NCBI GenBank assembly: GCA_946965045.2
Contig: OX337241.1
Coordinates: 1,488,001-1,552,000 of the forward strand
Direction: 5' to 3'
Origin: Epithemia pelagica
Taxonomy: Eukaryota; Bacillariophyta; Bacillariophyceae; Surirellales; Surirellaceae
DNA: 64,000 bases
The notes under the pieces were generated by a model, which was given only the letters and a program-made list of their open reading frames with translations, was not told where the DNA came from and did not search any database. Positions 40,907 through 50,699 of this stretch are shown in pieces. Position numbers and translations under genes: made by a program. Positions within the stretch are counted from its first letter, which is position 1, and every line of letters begins with the position of its first letter.

Positions 40907-40986
<80 letters not shown>

Positions 40987-41233
40987 GGGAGGTCGAAAAC
41001 AAAGAAGACGCGGTTCGGCCTTGCCAACCAGTAGTAGTAGCCAATCTACCCGATTCCGGTCGTAGTGATACGTCGTTTCGTTTGGTGGATATTCGAACTG
41101 TGGTGCTTCTTGCTGCCATTGTCCTAATGGTTCGTATTGGTGAGCAGCATGATATTTTCAGCGTCCTGGTCCAGCAGGGCGTGGTGGTACCGGTGAATTT
41201 TAGCATCCTTTTCATAGTAGTCTTCTGAATCAT
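39926..41233 (-). CDS. Aspartyl/asparaginyl beta-hydroxylase-like protein
   Basis: From the ATG at 41233 the frame has 435 residues. The C-terminal ~170 residues match the AspH-type 2-oxoglutarate/Fe(II) oxygenase domain: RIAAHAAPMNFRIRIHL with the probable metal ligand His at residue 298 and substrate-binding Arg residues, then LLLDDSYIHHVWN with His at 375-376, then VLLVDVWHPD. These enzymes hydroxylate Asp or Asn side chains of partner proteins, and the partner here is unknown. The N-terminus is basic and may be an organelle-targeting sequence. It is followed by a run of about 26 Ser encoded by a GAT/ATC microsatellite, then a Thr-rich linker and a helical region. A Glu/Asp/His-rich insert splits the catalytic domain between the two His motifs. 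Confidence 0.82.
40905..40985. repeat. GAT trinucleotide microsatellite (coding)
   Basis: About 27 units in a row, encoding poly-Ser on the minus strand within the hydroxylase-like gene. Length is likely to vary between alleles. Confidence 0.92.
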
Positions 41234-42012
41234 TCTTGTGGATGGCCAGTGGGTATGAGTGCGGACAACAAAGAGTACGAGAGATTGTCGACTACCGACG
41301 AGATCGAAATAATGTTGCGCATGCCATCAAAGATCTTTGACAAAGATTTTCTTAACGCCCCTCTTTTATCCGAATCATGCCCCCGCTGCACTTTTTCGCA
41401 CAACACTCCCTGCAATCCTTTGGGGGTGGAGAAAATCTTTCCCATTTCGCGCTACCCCAACCAGCAACCAGTGGAGACTATGAGTCACGCGTGATTGAAT
41501 GCACGAAGAGCATAACTCACCAATCCTAATGACTTTTTGTTACCCCCGCTGGGGTGTAATGTTGCGCAAATAGATTGGGTAACCTTACCAACTCCCAAGC
41601 ATGGTGGACCCGGTCAGTCGCATTTTTAGGTGCCTTCCCTTATTCATGTGCAACGTAGTTGCACGACTCATCTGCGGCCTCACCCCTGCTTGGGGGTATA
41701 ACCTCACCTTTTTTTCCCATTTTGAACTTTGATGTTGGGAATGTAATTGTGGTCGTCGAGATTGTCGCACACGCATTGGGTTTCATCTAAGAGAGAGAGA
41801 GAGAGAGAAAGAAAGACTACAACTCCTAGAGAGTAGAGATTTCGAGTGTGTCTTGCTCGATCATCATCCTCATCCTTTCTTTGCACTTTCAGCGGGAGAC
41901 GACACGGCTCCAGAGAAACGGTTCACAGTTGCCAAAACTACGTAGGGCCAAAACGCTACGATCCCTCCACAACCAACGACAAGAACGAGAATAAGAACAA
42001 GAACGACCCACA
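41234..42012. other. Divergent intergenic region with MITE
   Basis: Separates the minus-strand hydroxylase-like gene from the plus-strand hexosaminidase, so it should carry both promoters. It contains a 158-bp TIR element (41541-41698) and a GA-rich microsatellite near 41789-41816. Confidence 0.5.
41541..41698. mobile_element. Small TIR element, TACCCCC family, copy 1
   Basis: The ends read TACCCCCGCTGGGGTG and, inverted, TACCCCCAAGCAGGGGTG. Its inside at about 41593-41622 matches, in inverse orientation, the end of the related element at 61896-62000, including a perfect 16-bp block (GACCCGGTCAGTCGCA). No clear target duplication here. Confidence 0.6.
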
Positions 42013-44455
42013 ATGGTTACCGACAATCACCGAGTGGCACCACCTTCCTTGCATTCCTCCACGACCAATACTCCAAGTAATAATAGTCTTGCGCAGAACG
42101 ATCCATTGCAAGTGCCAACCACCACCCTACGTCCGAGTCCCAAGAACCGTAGTGGTCGTCGGATTGGTTCTCTGTGGAAGTGGTTGGTCGTGATCACTGT
42201 ATTGGGTGTTGTCATTCCTTTGGTAGCTCCTTCCATTTGGTCACTGTCCTCCTTTCCATCTTCTTCTTCGTTGTTGTTGTTCCAAACATCTACCATTGAT
42301 TTTGCAAGCGCGACGAATCCCTTGGATTGGATGGTGGAATCCCTCATGAAGAATCAGAAAGACGGTGCAACATTTCATCCACAACTGTGGTCCATTCCCA
42401 ATCTTACACAAGTGCTCGTGGCACTGACAAGGACAAGCAACAGTCCTATTAGTACTAGTAGCACTTGGAACCATTTCACAACCACAAATCATTCCTCGAC
42501 CAAGGAGGAAGGGGAGGATAGCGCTTCTTCTCATTCTAACAACAACATGAATGATACGCCTCGTTCTGACGACTTGCCACGCATAACCGTCATTCCCAAA
42601 CCCAAGCATTGGCACCAATCACCAGGAACCCCCTTGGCCATTTCCGCCACCACCAACATTTACATTTCTCATGACAGTCTTGAACCCGAAGCCACATTGT
42701 TGGCTCAAACGATGCGTGCCTCGACTGGATTTGACTTGCCCATTCATGTTATTTCATCTGCGGATCCGCAGGGTTGTCCCCAGGGAGGAAACATTTGCTT
42801 GTTGTTGGTCCCCAGTCCAGGGCGTACCTTTTTGTCGGCCCTTACCCCTAATACCCAAGAAGCTCATGTGGTACATGTGGGACGGCATGGAGTAATTGTA
42901 GCCTCCTTTACTCGCAAGGGTCTCTTTTATGGAACCCAAACGGTGTTGCAACTCTTGCCACCAGCCATTTTTCAATCATCCTCTTCTACTACTTCTACCA
43001 CGAATTGGACACTTCCCTTGGTACAAATCCACGATGCGCCGCGTTTTGGCTGGCGTGGCTTACATTTGGATGTTTCACGACATTTCATGCCCAAACTCTT
43101 TGTCTTGAAATTGTTGCGGGTCATGGGATTGCACAAACTCAATTCCTTACATTTGCATTTGACGGATGATCAAGGATGGCGGTTGGAGATAGCGGCCTTG
43201 CCCCTCTTGACCAATATCAGCGCCTGGCGTGCACAAACTATTATTGGAAAGGACAAACCTCGTCGATACGATGGCAAACGGTATGGAGGATTTTATACAA
43301 AAGACGATATTCGAGAAATGGTGCGAGTAGCATCGCAGTATCATATTACCATTGTTCCAGAAATTGAAATGCCAGGTCATACACAAGCCGTCGTGGCAGC
43401 CTATCCACACGTGGGATGTCGTCCAGACAAAACCTGTAAGGTCAAGGAGGAATGGGGCGTGAGTAAGCATATCTATTGTGCCGGCAGTGACAAGACGTTT
43501 GACTTTTTGGAAACCATTTTGACAGAAGTCATGGAATTGTTTCCCAGTGAATACATTCATGTGGGTGGTGATGAAGTGGACAAGATTCATTGGGAAACAT
43601 GTGAGTTGTGTCAAGCACGCATGAAAGAGGAAAAGTTGAATTCGGTGGAGCAATTGCAAACCTACTTTATTCGACGAATTGAAACCTTTTTGAATAAACA
43701 TGGGCGCAAAATGATTGGATGGGATGAAATTTTAACGGCAGGCTTGTCGCAACAGGCTACGGTAAGTCGATCGGCTACAACTAAACGGATGTGACGCAAT
43801 CCTGTAATTTTTGGCTGTGCCTCAACCGTTGTTTGTTCCTGCTTTTGCTCTACTGGGATTGTCATTTTTCTTATTTGCATTACTGGGATTGTCATTTTTC
43901 TTATTTGCATTGTTCGTTCTATAGATTATGTCATGGCGCGGCGTAGGTCCTGGAATGCGAGCGGCTCGACGAGGCAACCAAGCCATTCTGGCGCCAGTCG
44001 AAAACACCTACTTTGACTGGTATCAATCCAAGAACACGTCGGCCGAACCCTTGGCGTGGGGTGGCTTTACACCGCTGGATAAGGTCTATGACTTTGATCC
44101 CCTCGTCGCGCCACTTCCCGCCGATAAGACACACTTTGTCTTGGGAGGGCAAGCCCAATTGTGGACCGAATACATGCCCAATCCACAACAAGTCGAGTAC
44201 ATGGCCTTTCCTCGGGCGGCCGCCTTGGCTGAAGCCGTGTGGAAACCAAAGACACCATCACTGCATCGACGACAAGAAAAACAACAGCGACAACGACAGC
44301 GACGAAATGATGAAAGACCATCTCGGGAGAACGAGGAATATGAAGATTTTTACCATCGTCTCATGGATGGACATTTGCCACGACTCGATGCCTTGAAGGT
44401 CAACTATCGAAGACCAACGCACATGTACGAACCCGACACAGATTTTGAAAACTGA
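42013..44455 (+). CDS. Beta-N-acetylhexosaminidase, GH20
   Basis: The model is 42013-43761 joined to 43925-44455, 759 residues. The donor GTAAGT and the acceptor CTATAG keep the frame. A short basic cytosolic part precedes a membrane anchor (WLVVITVLGVVIPLV, about residues 58-75), so the enzyme is probably a type II Golgi or lysosome-like membrane protein. A Ser/Thr-rich stem follows, then the GH20b domain (about 190-330), then the catalytic barrel with GWRGLHLDVSRHF, HLHLTDDQGWRLEI, and the catalytic Asp-Glu pair at residues 520-521 in HVGGDEVD. The second exon supplies the rest (LGGQAQLWTEY, FPRAAALAEAVW). It removes terminal GlcNAc or GalNAc from glycans, chitin fragments or N-glycans. The length exceeds the usual ~530 because of the anchor and stem. 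Confidence 0.93.
43851..43910. repeat. Intronic tandem duplication, 2 x 30 bp
   Basis: Two identical 30-bp units (TACTGGGATTGTC...) in the intron of the hexosaminidase gene, upstream of its acceptor. The T-rich units may serve as extra polypyrimidine tracts. Confidence 0.9.
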
Positions 44456-44767
44456 TGGAAGGGAAACGATTTCCTGATGGCTGCCTAGCAAATAGCACGC
44501 ATGGAGATAGTTTTTTCAGAAGGGGAATGAAACAAACATACCATGTGATTTACCTATGTTGCTTTCTGCCTTTGGTGACCTACAATACAACAAACGTGTA
44601 TAGGTTAAACAACATGTACTCAAATGGACCAAAGTCCTTAAACAAAGACTACAAACTCTCATACCATGGTCAAGATGGACGAAAATGCTCAGTGTATATC
44701 CCAACTCTCGTAGAGTGCGCGCCACTTCTCGTTTCTTCTTCCAGGGGTAGTCGTACGGGCGTACTGT
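44456..44767. other. Convergent 3' region
   Basis: Lies between the stop of the hexosaminidase gene and the stop of the minus-strand repeat protein. No gene is seen. Confidence 0.5.
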
Positions 44768-47700
44768 TTATTTTTGAAACACGGCCATGCGGTCCTGCAG
44801 CCTTCGTTGTGATTCGGTTCGCTTGTTCTTGTCTCGTGCCCGGTTCCGGGAAATGGCACGCTGTTGGGCGTGAAAGTCCAACAGACATCCACGAAAACCA
44901 GTGTCTCCGTATTCTTCATCCGACGAATGACCACCACCACCATTGTTTCGGTCGTCGTATGGGCCATCAGTGGATCCCGTGGAGCCACGACGTCGAGCCT
45001 CTTGTCCCATAAAGGGCTCGTCTTCATCGTCTGAGCTTCTTGCACTGTGACTGGAACGATTTAAATCCAATGTATCGTTCCTGCTTGGTTTATCCTTGAC
45101 TACGTCCGGAGGGATCTCAAATCGTTTCTCGGAAACAAGAGTGGCAGGTGGTGCCGCATTGACTCCTTCCTTTTTCAAAAAGTCAGACTTTCTTGCGCCG
45201 CGTTTCTCCCTCTTGCGTGCAATAGCACGTTGCTGAGCCTCAATATTCATAAAGGTTCCTCGATAGCCACCGCCCGCGTCGTATTCGTCTTCGGTGTCAT
45301 TTCCACATGCCTCTTTCTTGTCGCTACCCGATGCTTCATCTCCTGAAGCAATGGATTCCATGGGGAACCGCTTCTTCTTCTCCAGTGCCTTGGTTACGCC
45401 GAACGGTCTTGACGAAGGCGAAGAAGCTCCCAATGAGCTCTGATCACCGCCTGTCCTTGAATTCGTGGTGGGCACATTACGTGGAGAGCTCGGTGGACCT
45501 TTGGAGAACAAGTCACGCGAACTGTTTGCTTTCTTTTCAAACAGATCACGGGCTGAATTGACCTTGCTGCCGAGCTCACGGGACGATTCTCCGCGCTTTT
45601 TGGCCCGTCTCCGCCCGATGGCTCTTTGTTGCGCTCCGAGATCCATAAAGGTGCCTCGATAGCCACCGCTGGCCTCGTACTCGTCTTCCGTGTCATGTCC
45701 CCCGTTTGCGTCTTCTTCCGAGTCACTATTGTTTGAAGTACGACGGGATCTACGAGAAGTTCTGGGTTCTTCATTGCCATTCGATTCATCTCCAGAAGCA
45801 ATTGCCTCCAAGGGAGCGTGGTTCCGGTTCATTTCTGTGGCACGCGATTTTAGCGCAGATTCATGTACTTCCCTGTCTCCCTCGGTGGATGAGACGCCGT
45901 GCTTTGAATAGTTGAAATCTCTTGATGATGCCGCTTTTCCTTTAGCAAACGCGTCACGTGATGAGTTTGCTCTCTTTTCGAACAGATCTCGGGCAGAATT
46001 AACTTTACTGCCTAATTCTCGTCCTGGTCCTCCATTCTTTTTGGCTCGACGGCGACCATTGGCTCGTTGTTGCGCATCAACGTCCATGAATGTTCCTCGG
46101 TAGCCACCACTGGCCTCATACTCATCTTCGGTATCATGTCCTCCACGACCATAGTCATCGGATGGGTCGTTATCCTCACCACGACGCGACCTTCGCTTCA
46201 ACTTGGTGTCTTGATTTCCATTCGATTCATCTCCGGACACAATAACTTCCATTTGAATAGAGGTGTTCTCGCTTGCCTTGATTCGTGGTGGAATATGATC
46301 GGTAGAAGTCCATGATGAGGACACTGCATCAGACGGTGTATCGGTCTTTGTGGATGTAAGATCTCTTGATGAGGCCGGTTGTTGTTTGGTGAACACGTCA
46401 CGTGATGAGTTTGCTTTCTTTTCAAACAGATCTCGGGCAGAATTCACTTTACTGCCTAATTCTCGTCCTGGTCCTCCATTCTTCTTGGCTCGACGGCGAC
46501 CAATGGCTCGTTGTTGCGCATCAACGTCCATGAATGTTCCTCGGTAGCCACCACTGGCCTCATACTCATCTTCGGTATCATGTCCTCCACGACCATCGTC
46601 ATGGGATGGGTCGTTATCCTCACCACGACGCGACCTTCGCTTCAACTTGGTGTCTGGATTTCCATTCGACTCGTCTCCTGATACAATAACTTCCATTTGA
46701 ATAGAGGTGTTCTCGCTTGCCTTGATTCGTGATGGAATATGATCGGTAGTAGTCGATGATACTGCATCAGACGGCGTACCGGTCTTTGTGGATGTGAGAT
46801 CCCTTGAAGAGGCCGGTTGTTGTTTGGTGAACACGTCACGTGACGAGTTTGCTTTCTTTTCAAACAAATCTCGGGCGGAATTAACTTTACTGCCCAGTTC
46901 TCTTCCTCCATTCTTCTTGGCTCGACGGCGACCAATGGCTCGCTGTTGCGCATCAACGTCCATGAATGTTCCTCGGTAGCCTCCAGTTGTCTCATACTCA
47001 TCTTCGGTATCATGTCCTCCACGTCCGCTGTCATCATCATCTCCATCGCTGTTCTCCTCTCCACGACGAGGTCTTCGGACTAGTTTGGAAGAGCGAGTTT
47101 CGGCAGAAGGTGGTTGCTCGGAAGTTTCTTGCGAACCAGTTTCCAAACTGGGCGATGTGAAGAGAGAGGTATTATTTGTCTTGCTCGAACCTGGACTGTT
47201 TGGAGCCGTGCTGTCAGTACTGTGATAGCTGGGACGGCTCACAATGGATGGCTTGATAGGGCTCTGTGGGGTTCGTACTTGATGGTTTCGCGGTGAAGCG
47301 CAACCGGTTGATCTTGCAGATTTCATTGTAGCGTAGGACTTGATACTCGTGGCCATGGACAATTCATCGTCATTGAAAAATGTGGGACACAGAGAGGTAG
47401 CGTTCGTATGACCAGATCCACCGAGTGCATCTCCTTGATGATAGTAGGATCGGTTTTCGCTCAAATCATCTTCGTCTTCGTTTGCTCGACTCGACACCGG
47501 CTTCCTTTTAGGAGAATCCTCCAATCCAGATTTTGCCATTCGCGATTTGCCATTTGCATTTGTTTTCTTTCTTTCAGCCATGGACGATTCATCGTAGAAT
47601 GTGGGACAAAGAGAAGTCGCATTCGTATGGGCGGATTCCATTCCGGCTTTTGCCATTCGCGATTTCGCTTTCTTCCTTTCGGCCATGGACGACTCATCGT

Positions 47701-48535
47701 AGAAGGTGGGACAGAGGGAAGTCGCATTGGTATGAGCAGATTCTGTGGTAGCCGTTCGAGCTTTGGCGTGGGCCTTTGCTTTCCTCCTGTCAGCGGTTGA
47801 TGACTCATCGTAGAATGTGGGACATAGGGAAGTTGCATTCGTGTGGGCCGATCCTCCCAGGATACTGGGATCTTGATAATAAGAGGGGTACACAGTATGG
47901 TCTTCATCGTCAGCGGACGAATCAAAGTCTTGACGGCGTCCGAGACGATCGTTACGCGAAGACTTTTTCTTCTTTTGAGAAGGAGAGAGGTCACGTCCTT
48001 TGAGCAATTTTGCTTTCACAAGCATTGCACTTCTCCTGGAGCCATCACTTTCACTCGTCACAGATCGTTGATCGCCATCATCCGACTCTCCATGTGATCG
48101 AAGAGATCTACTTTCCTGGCTACTGTTGTCAGGGCGAAGAGATCTTCTCCGAGACTTTCGTGAAAACATCTTGGGAGGAAGGTCGTCATCACTCGAATCC
48201 AGGGAACCAGTCGAATTGGATCGACGAACCGGAGGACGAGTTGAATATTGGGCGGCAACTTGTGCCAAGAACTTTTGCGGGCTAATTGCGCCAGATTTCT
48301 TCTTGCTATTGCCATCACTGCCATCACTGCCCTCTGCACTTTCCCCCTCTGCTTTCGAGATTCCTCCCTCGTGACGAATACTAGAAGTCATGTTTCTCCT
48401 GTCAGATAAGGGGCTTTCGAATGTGGAAGACGAGTTATCTTCTGTCTCTGCAGTAAACGAGTCACCTTTGGCACCGGCGAGTCCTTCAGTCAAGTTGCGG
48501 GTGGAGGAGGATGAGTTCTCGTGCTCAATCCTCAT
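44768..48535 (-). CDS. Large internally repeated hydrophilic protein
   Basis: A single exon from the ATG at 48535, 1255 residues, very rich in Ser, Arg, Asp and Lys, probably disordered. Two repeat families are seen. The first is four copies of HTNATSLCPTF[YF] in the N-terminal half. The second is six copies of a unit containing GGHDTEDEYEASGGYRGTF followed by AQQRAIGRRRAKK; the first four also carry ELGSKVNSARDLFEKKANSSRD. Spacing between the second-family units is about 135-148 residues, and the DNA of the central copies is almost identical, which means recent expansion. The last copy is the most diverged (GFRGCLLDFHAQQRAISRNR). The short basic helix after AQQRA could be a nucleic-acid or membrane contact. 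No membrane segment or known domain. Function unknown. Confidence 0.7.
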   Translation of the reverse strand: MRIEHENSSSSTRNLTEGLAGAKGDSFTAETEDNSSSTFESPLSDRRNMTSSIRHEGGISKAEGESAEGSDGSDGNSKKKSGAISPQKFLAQVAAQYSTRPPVRRSNSTGSLDSSDDDLPPKMFSRKSRRRSLRPDNSSQESRSLRSHGESDDGDQRSVTSESDGSRRSAMLVKAKLLKGRDLSPSQKKKKSSRNDRLGRRQDFDSSADDEDHTVYPSYYQDPSILGGSAHTNATSLCPTFYDESSTADRRKAKAHAKARTATTESAHTNATSLCPTFYDESSMAERKKAKSRMAKAGMESAHTNATSLCPTFYDESSMAERKKTNANGKSRMAKSGLEDSPKRKPVSSRANEDEDDLSENRSYYHQGDALGGSGHTNATSLCPTFFNDDELSMATSIKSYATMKSARSTGCASPRNHQVRTPQSPIKPSIVSRPSYHSTDSTAPNSPGSSKTNNTSLFTSPSLETGSQETSEQPPSAETRSSKLVRRPRRGEENSDGDDDDSGRGGHDTEDEYETTGGYRGTFMDVDAQQRAIGRRRAKKNGGRELGSKVNSARDLFEKKANSSRDVFTKQQPASSRDLTSTKTGTPSDAVSSTTTDHIPSRIKASENTSIQMEVIVSGDESNGNPDTKLKRRSRRGEDNDPSHDDGRGGHDTEDEYEASGGYRGTFMDVDAQQRAIGRRRAKKNGGPGRELGSKVNSARDLFEKKANSSRDVFTKQQPASSRDLTSTKTDTPSDAVSSSWTSTDHIPPRIKASENTSIQMEVIVSGDESNGNQDTKLKRRSRRGEDNDPSDDYGRGGHDTEDEYEASGGYRGTFMDVDAQQRANGRRRAKKNGGPGRELGSKVNSARDLFEKRANSSRDAFAKGKAASSRDFNYSKHGVSSTEGDREVHESALKSRATEMNRNHAPLEAIASGDESNGNEEPRTSRRSRRTSNNSDSEEDANGGHDTEDEYEASGGYRGTFMDLGAQQRAIGRRRAKKRGESSRELGSKVNSARDLFEKKANSSRDLFSKGPPSSPRNVPTTNSRTGGDQSSLGASSPSSRPFGVTKALEKKKRFPMESIASGDEASGSDKKEACGNDTEDEYDAGGGYRGTFMNIEAQQRAIARKREKRGARKSDFLKKEGVNAAPPATLVSEKRFEIPPDVVKDKPSRNDTLDLNRSSHSARSSDDEDEPFMGQEARRRGSTGSTDGPYDDRNNGGGGHSSDEEYGDTGFRGCLLDFHAQQRAISRNRARDKNKRTESQRRLQDRMAVFQK
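45630..47010 (-). repeat. Coding tandem repeats, units of 432-444 bp
   Basis: Successive units are placed by the recurring CATGAATGTTCCTCGGTAGCC-like block near 45653, 46085, 46529 and 46961, with spacings of 432, 444 and 432 bp. All are multiples of three. Confidence 0.85.
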
Positions 48536-49169
48536 GGTCGTTGAGCCAAAAGGATTTTCTCCATTGGGGGCGCCGTCGTACTACACAGTGTTCCCAACAC
48601 AATACAGAAAACCGATGGGCGGGCTCCTTAAGGAATTTGGTGCGTTGAAATTTGAAAATGGATACAGTCCCAGCGCGCGAGATACCTAAAACTCAAGCCC
48701 CCTACCAAGTTCTCATACCGACGCTTGTCATGCCCCTTCCCTTTGAGCCAGCAGCTTTTTTTGCAGAATTGCCCAACCAATCCATCGGGGCATAAATTAA
48801 TAGAGATTTGAGCCTCACATTTCCCCCATGTTGATGACCCTCTGACGAGGTAGCAAGGTTCGCGACTGGAAATTGTGGGTGGACAGTAGCTGGGTCTTGC
48901 CTTGAACATGCTTCCTAATACCTGTCTGTTTGGTTCATGAAATTCTTGCTTCTGAACAGACCAAAGCTTTCTAGTAGAGGAGTTCCCGGGTGTGTAGGAG
49001 TAGGTCGAAGTCCAGTATGTACGGATAACGCGTAACGCGTACGCGTACTCCTACCAAGAATGTGAACCTCCACCATCACATTTTGAACAGTGGAACAGAA
49101 TACAGAATTGCCCCGTAGCAGACACCAAGACCACCCGGAACAGGGACGATTGAAAAGACGATCCCGATC
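48536..49169. other. Intergenic, upstream of the repeat protein
   Basis: No gene is supported. It holds the promoter side of the large repeat protein and ends at a TIR element. A short alternation of CGCGTA/ACGCGT occurs near 49028-49045. Confidence 0.4.
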
Positions 49170-49778
49170 TAAGGGCTGGGTAAGCCGATCCATGTTCGGC
49201 TAAGTAGGCTCAGTACATTAACCTACGTAGTACTATTTTCGTCTGTGTAAGAAGTGGGGCGGATGGTCTCAAATTGAAAACTTGCTGCCACGAGAAACAA
49301 TGCAAATTGGAAGCCATCGCTCGACAATGGTGGAAGCCATCACCCCCATGGCCATAACTTCCTCAATAATAGAGCTTGCCTCGACCGCTTTGACAAAAAG
49401 ATTATTTACTACTAGAGTGACTATGCTTTCAATTCGGTCGAGTCAGCATTGAAAAATGAGTGAGTTAGGGCGGTCGTTCGATTTCATCAGTGCAGAAAAA
49501 TGAGCGTACCTTTTCAGCCAACTTGGCAAATCTTCTGTAATTTTACACAACAATTTCAAAGGTAAAGGCAAAGGACTTACGGTGGTTGGATGTTTATGCG
49601 ATGCATGGGTGAATGCATACGGCGTCACCGGATCTCGCCATCATTGTCGAGCGTTTTTGCATTTTTTTGAACTTCCGACCATTTCCGGCGTGACGTGTAC
49701 TATGTGATTTTATGTACTCTGCGTAGGTTTTGTACTGAGCCTACCTAGCCGAACATGGATCGGCTTACCCAGCCCTTA
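49170..49778. mobile_element. 610-bp TIR element, copy 1
   Basis: The ends are long inverted repeats of about 47 bp beginning TAAGGGCTGGGTAAGCCGAT, with about one mismatch. The body matches the copy at 62093-62702 over its whole length, apart from a diverged central stretch near 49345-49450. No transposase is encoded. A minus-strand frame of about 60 codons is kept in both copies but lacks an ATG. No target duplication can be fixed with confidence. Confidence 0.85.
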
Positions 49779-50699
49779 GAATCTAGAGATAGGTAGAGAC
49801 AAGCGACAAAAGGGGATAATGCATCCCGGGATTCATCGTACGAGTGCATTGAAACGAGCGACTCTTCATCGCATTGACAAACACAGCCCCAAGAATGCGC
49901 GCGCGTCAAGTTCGACACAACATATCATTCATCTTCATCCCTCTCATAATTCTCGAGAGGGGGTCTTCTTCACAGCCAAAGGTGGCATCCGCTCTGGTGT
50001 CGATCGGAGACGCTCGTGATGTTGCAGTGTCCATCTACTTAAAGGCAGTCATTCCAACTATAGCATGGCCCTTTGAGGGACAGGGGTTGCACGGACACTC
50101 CCAGGCATACCGGGGTTATGTATTACACGTTCGGACAGGATTTCAGTACCATTCTCACCTCATCTCGCAAGTGGTTTTCCCTTTCTCTGGTTCGACTCTT
50201 GTGCAGATTTGTCAAGCAAGATCTCAAGCCACTGTCTACCTACCTAGAGGAGGGAAATCACTTGAGACAAAATCTCAGTTCGGTTCACCAGGAGAACCCC
50301 TCCCAAAGTCGCTCACACACCGACAATTCGTTGAATGCCATCATCACCGGTCGCTTCACAACTACGCCTACCCACGGGATTCTACTTCTAGGGTAGTCCC
50401 AGCACCAACCATCAACGGCATCTATCCAAAACTTTCAGATTCTATGACATTGTGATTCATTCTCGTCCCTGTTGCCACAAAATCGACTGTTGGACTTTCA
50501 TAAGAGTCAAAACAGTCTCCTTCTGCTGAAATCTGAGCTTCGATTTTCGAAAACAGAGGTCGTAAGACGCGGCCTTTTTGACTGTGCGAGAGCCTTGGGA
50601 CGTCACATGAGCTTTTGAACTCGCTTTCCTTTTTGAGCGAACCAGAGGACAGGACATCAGCGGCATAACCCCCTGTGTGGCTCATTTGGTCCGTGCAAT
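49779..50699. other. Intergenic, no gene recognised
   Basis: A plus-strand frame of up to 193 codons (49874-50455) is open but begins with TTG and has no domain, signal or biased codon pattern, so I do not call it. The rest holds the 3' side of the NTPase-nuclease gene. Confidence 0.4.

Noticed and set aside
49443-49628. Short frame kept in both copies of the 610-bp element
   Set aside because: It begins with GTG and has no ATG; its conservation follows from the copies being alike in DNA.
49874-50455. Plus-strand frame of 193 codons after the TIR element
   Set aside because: It begins with TTG, has no domain, signal or repeat, and no sign of selection can be seen.
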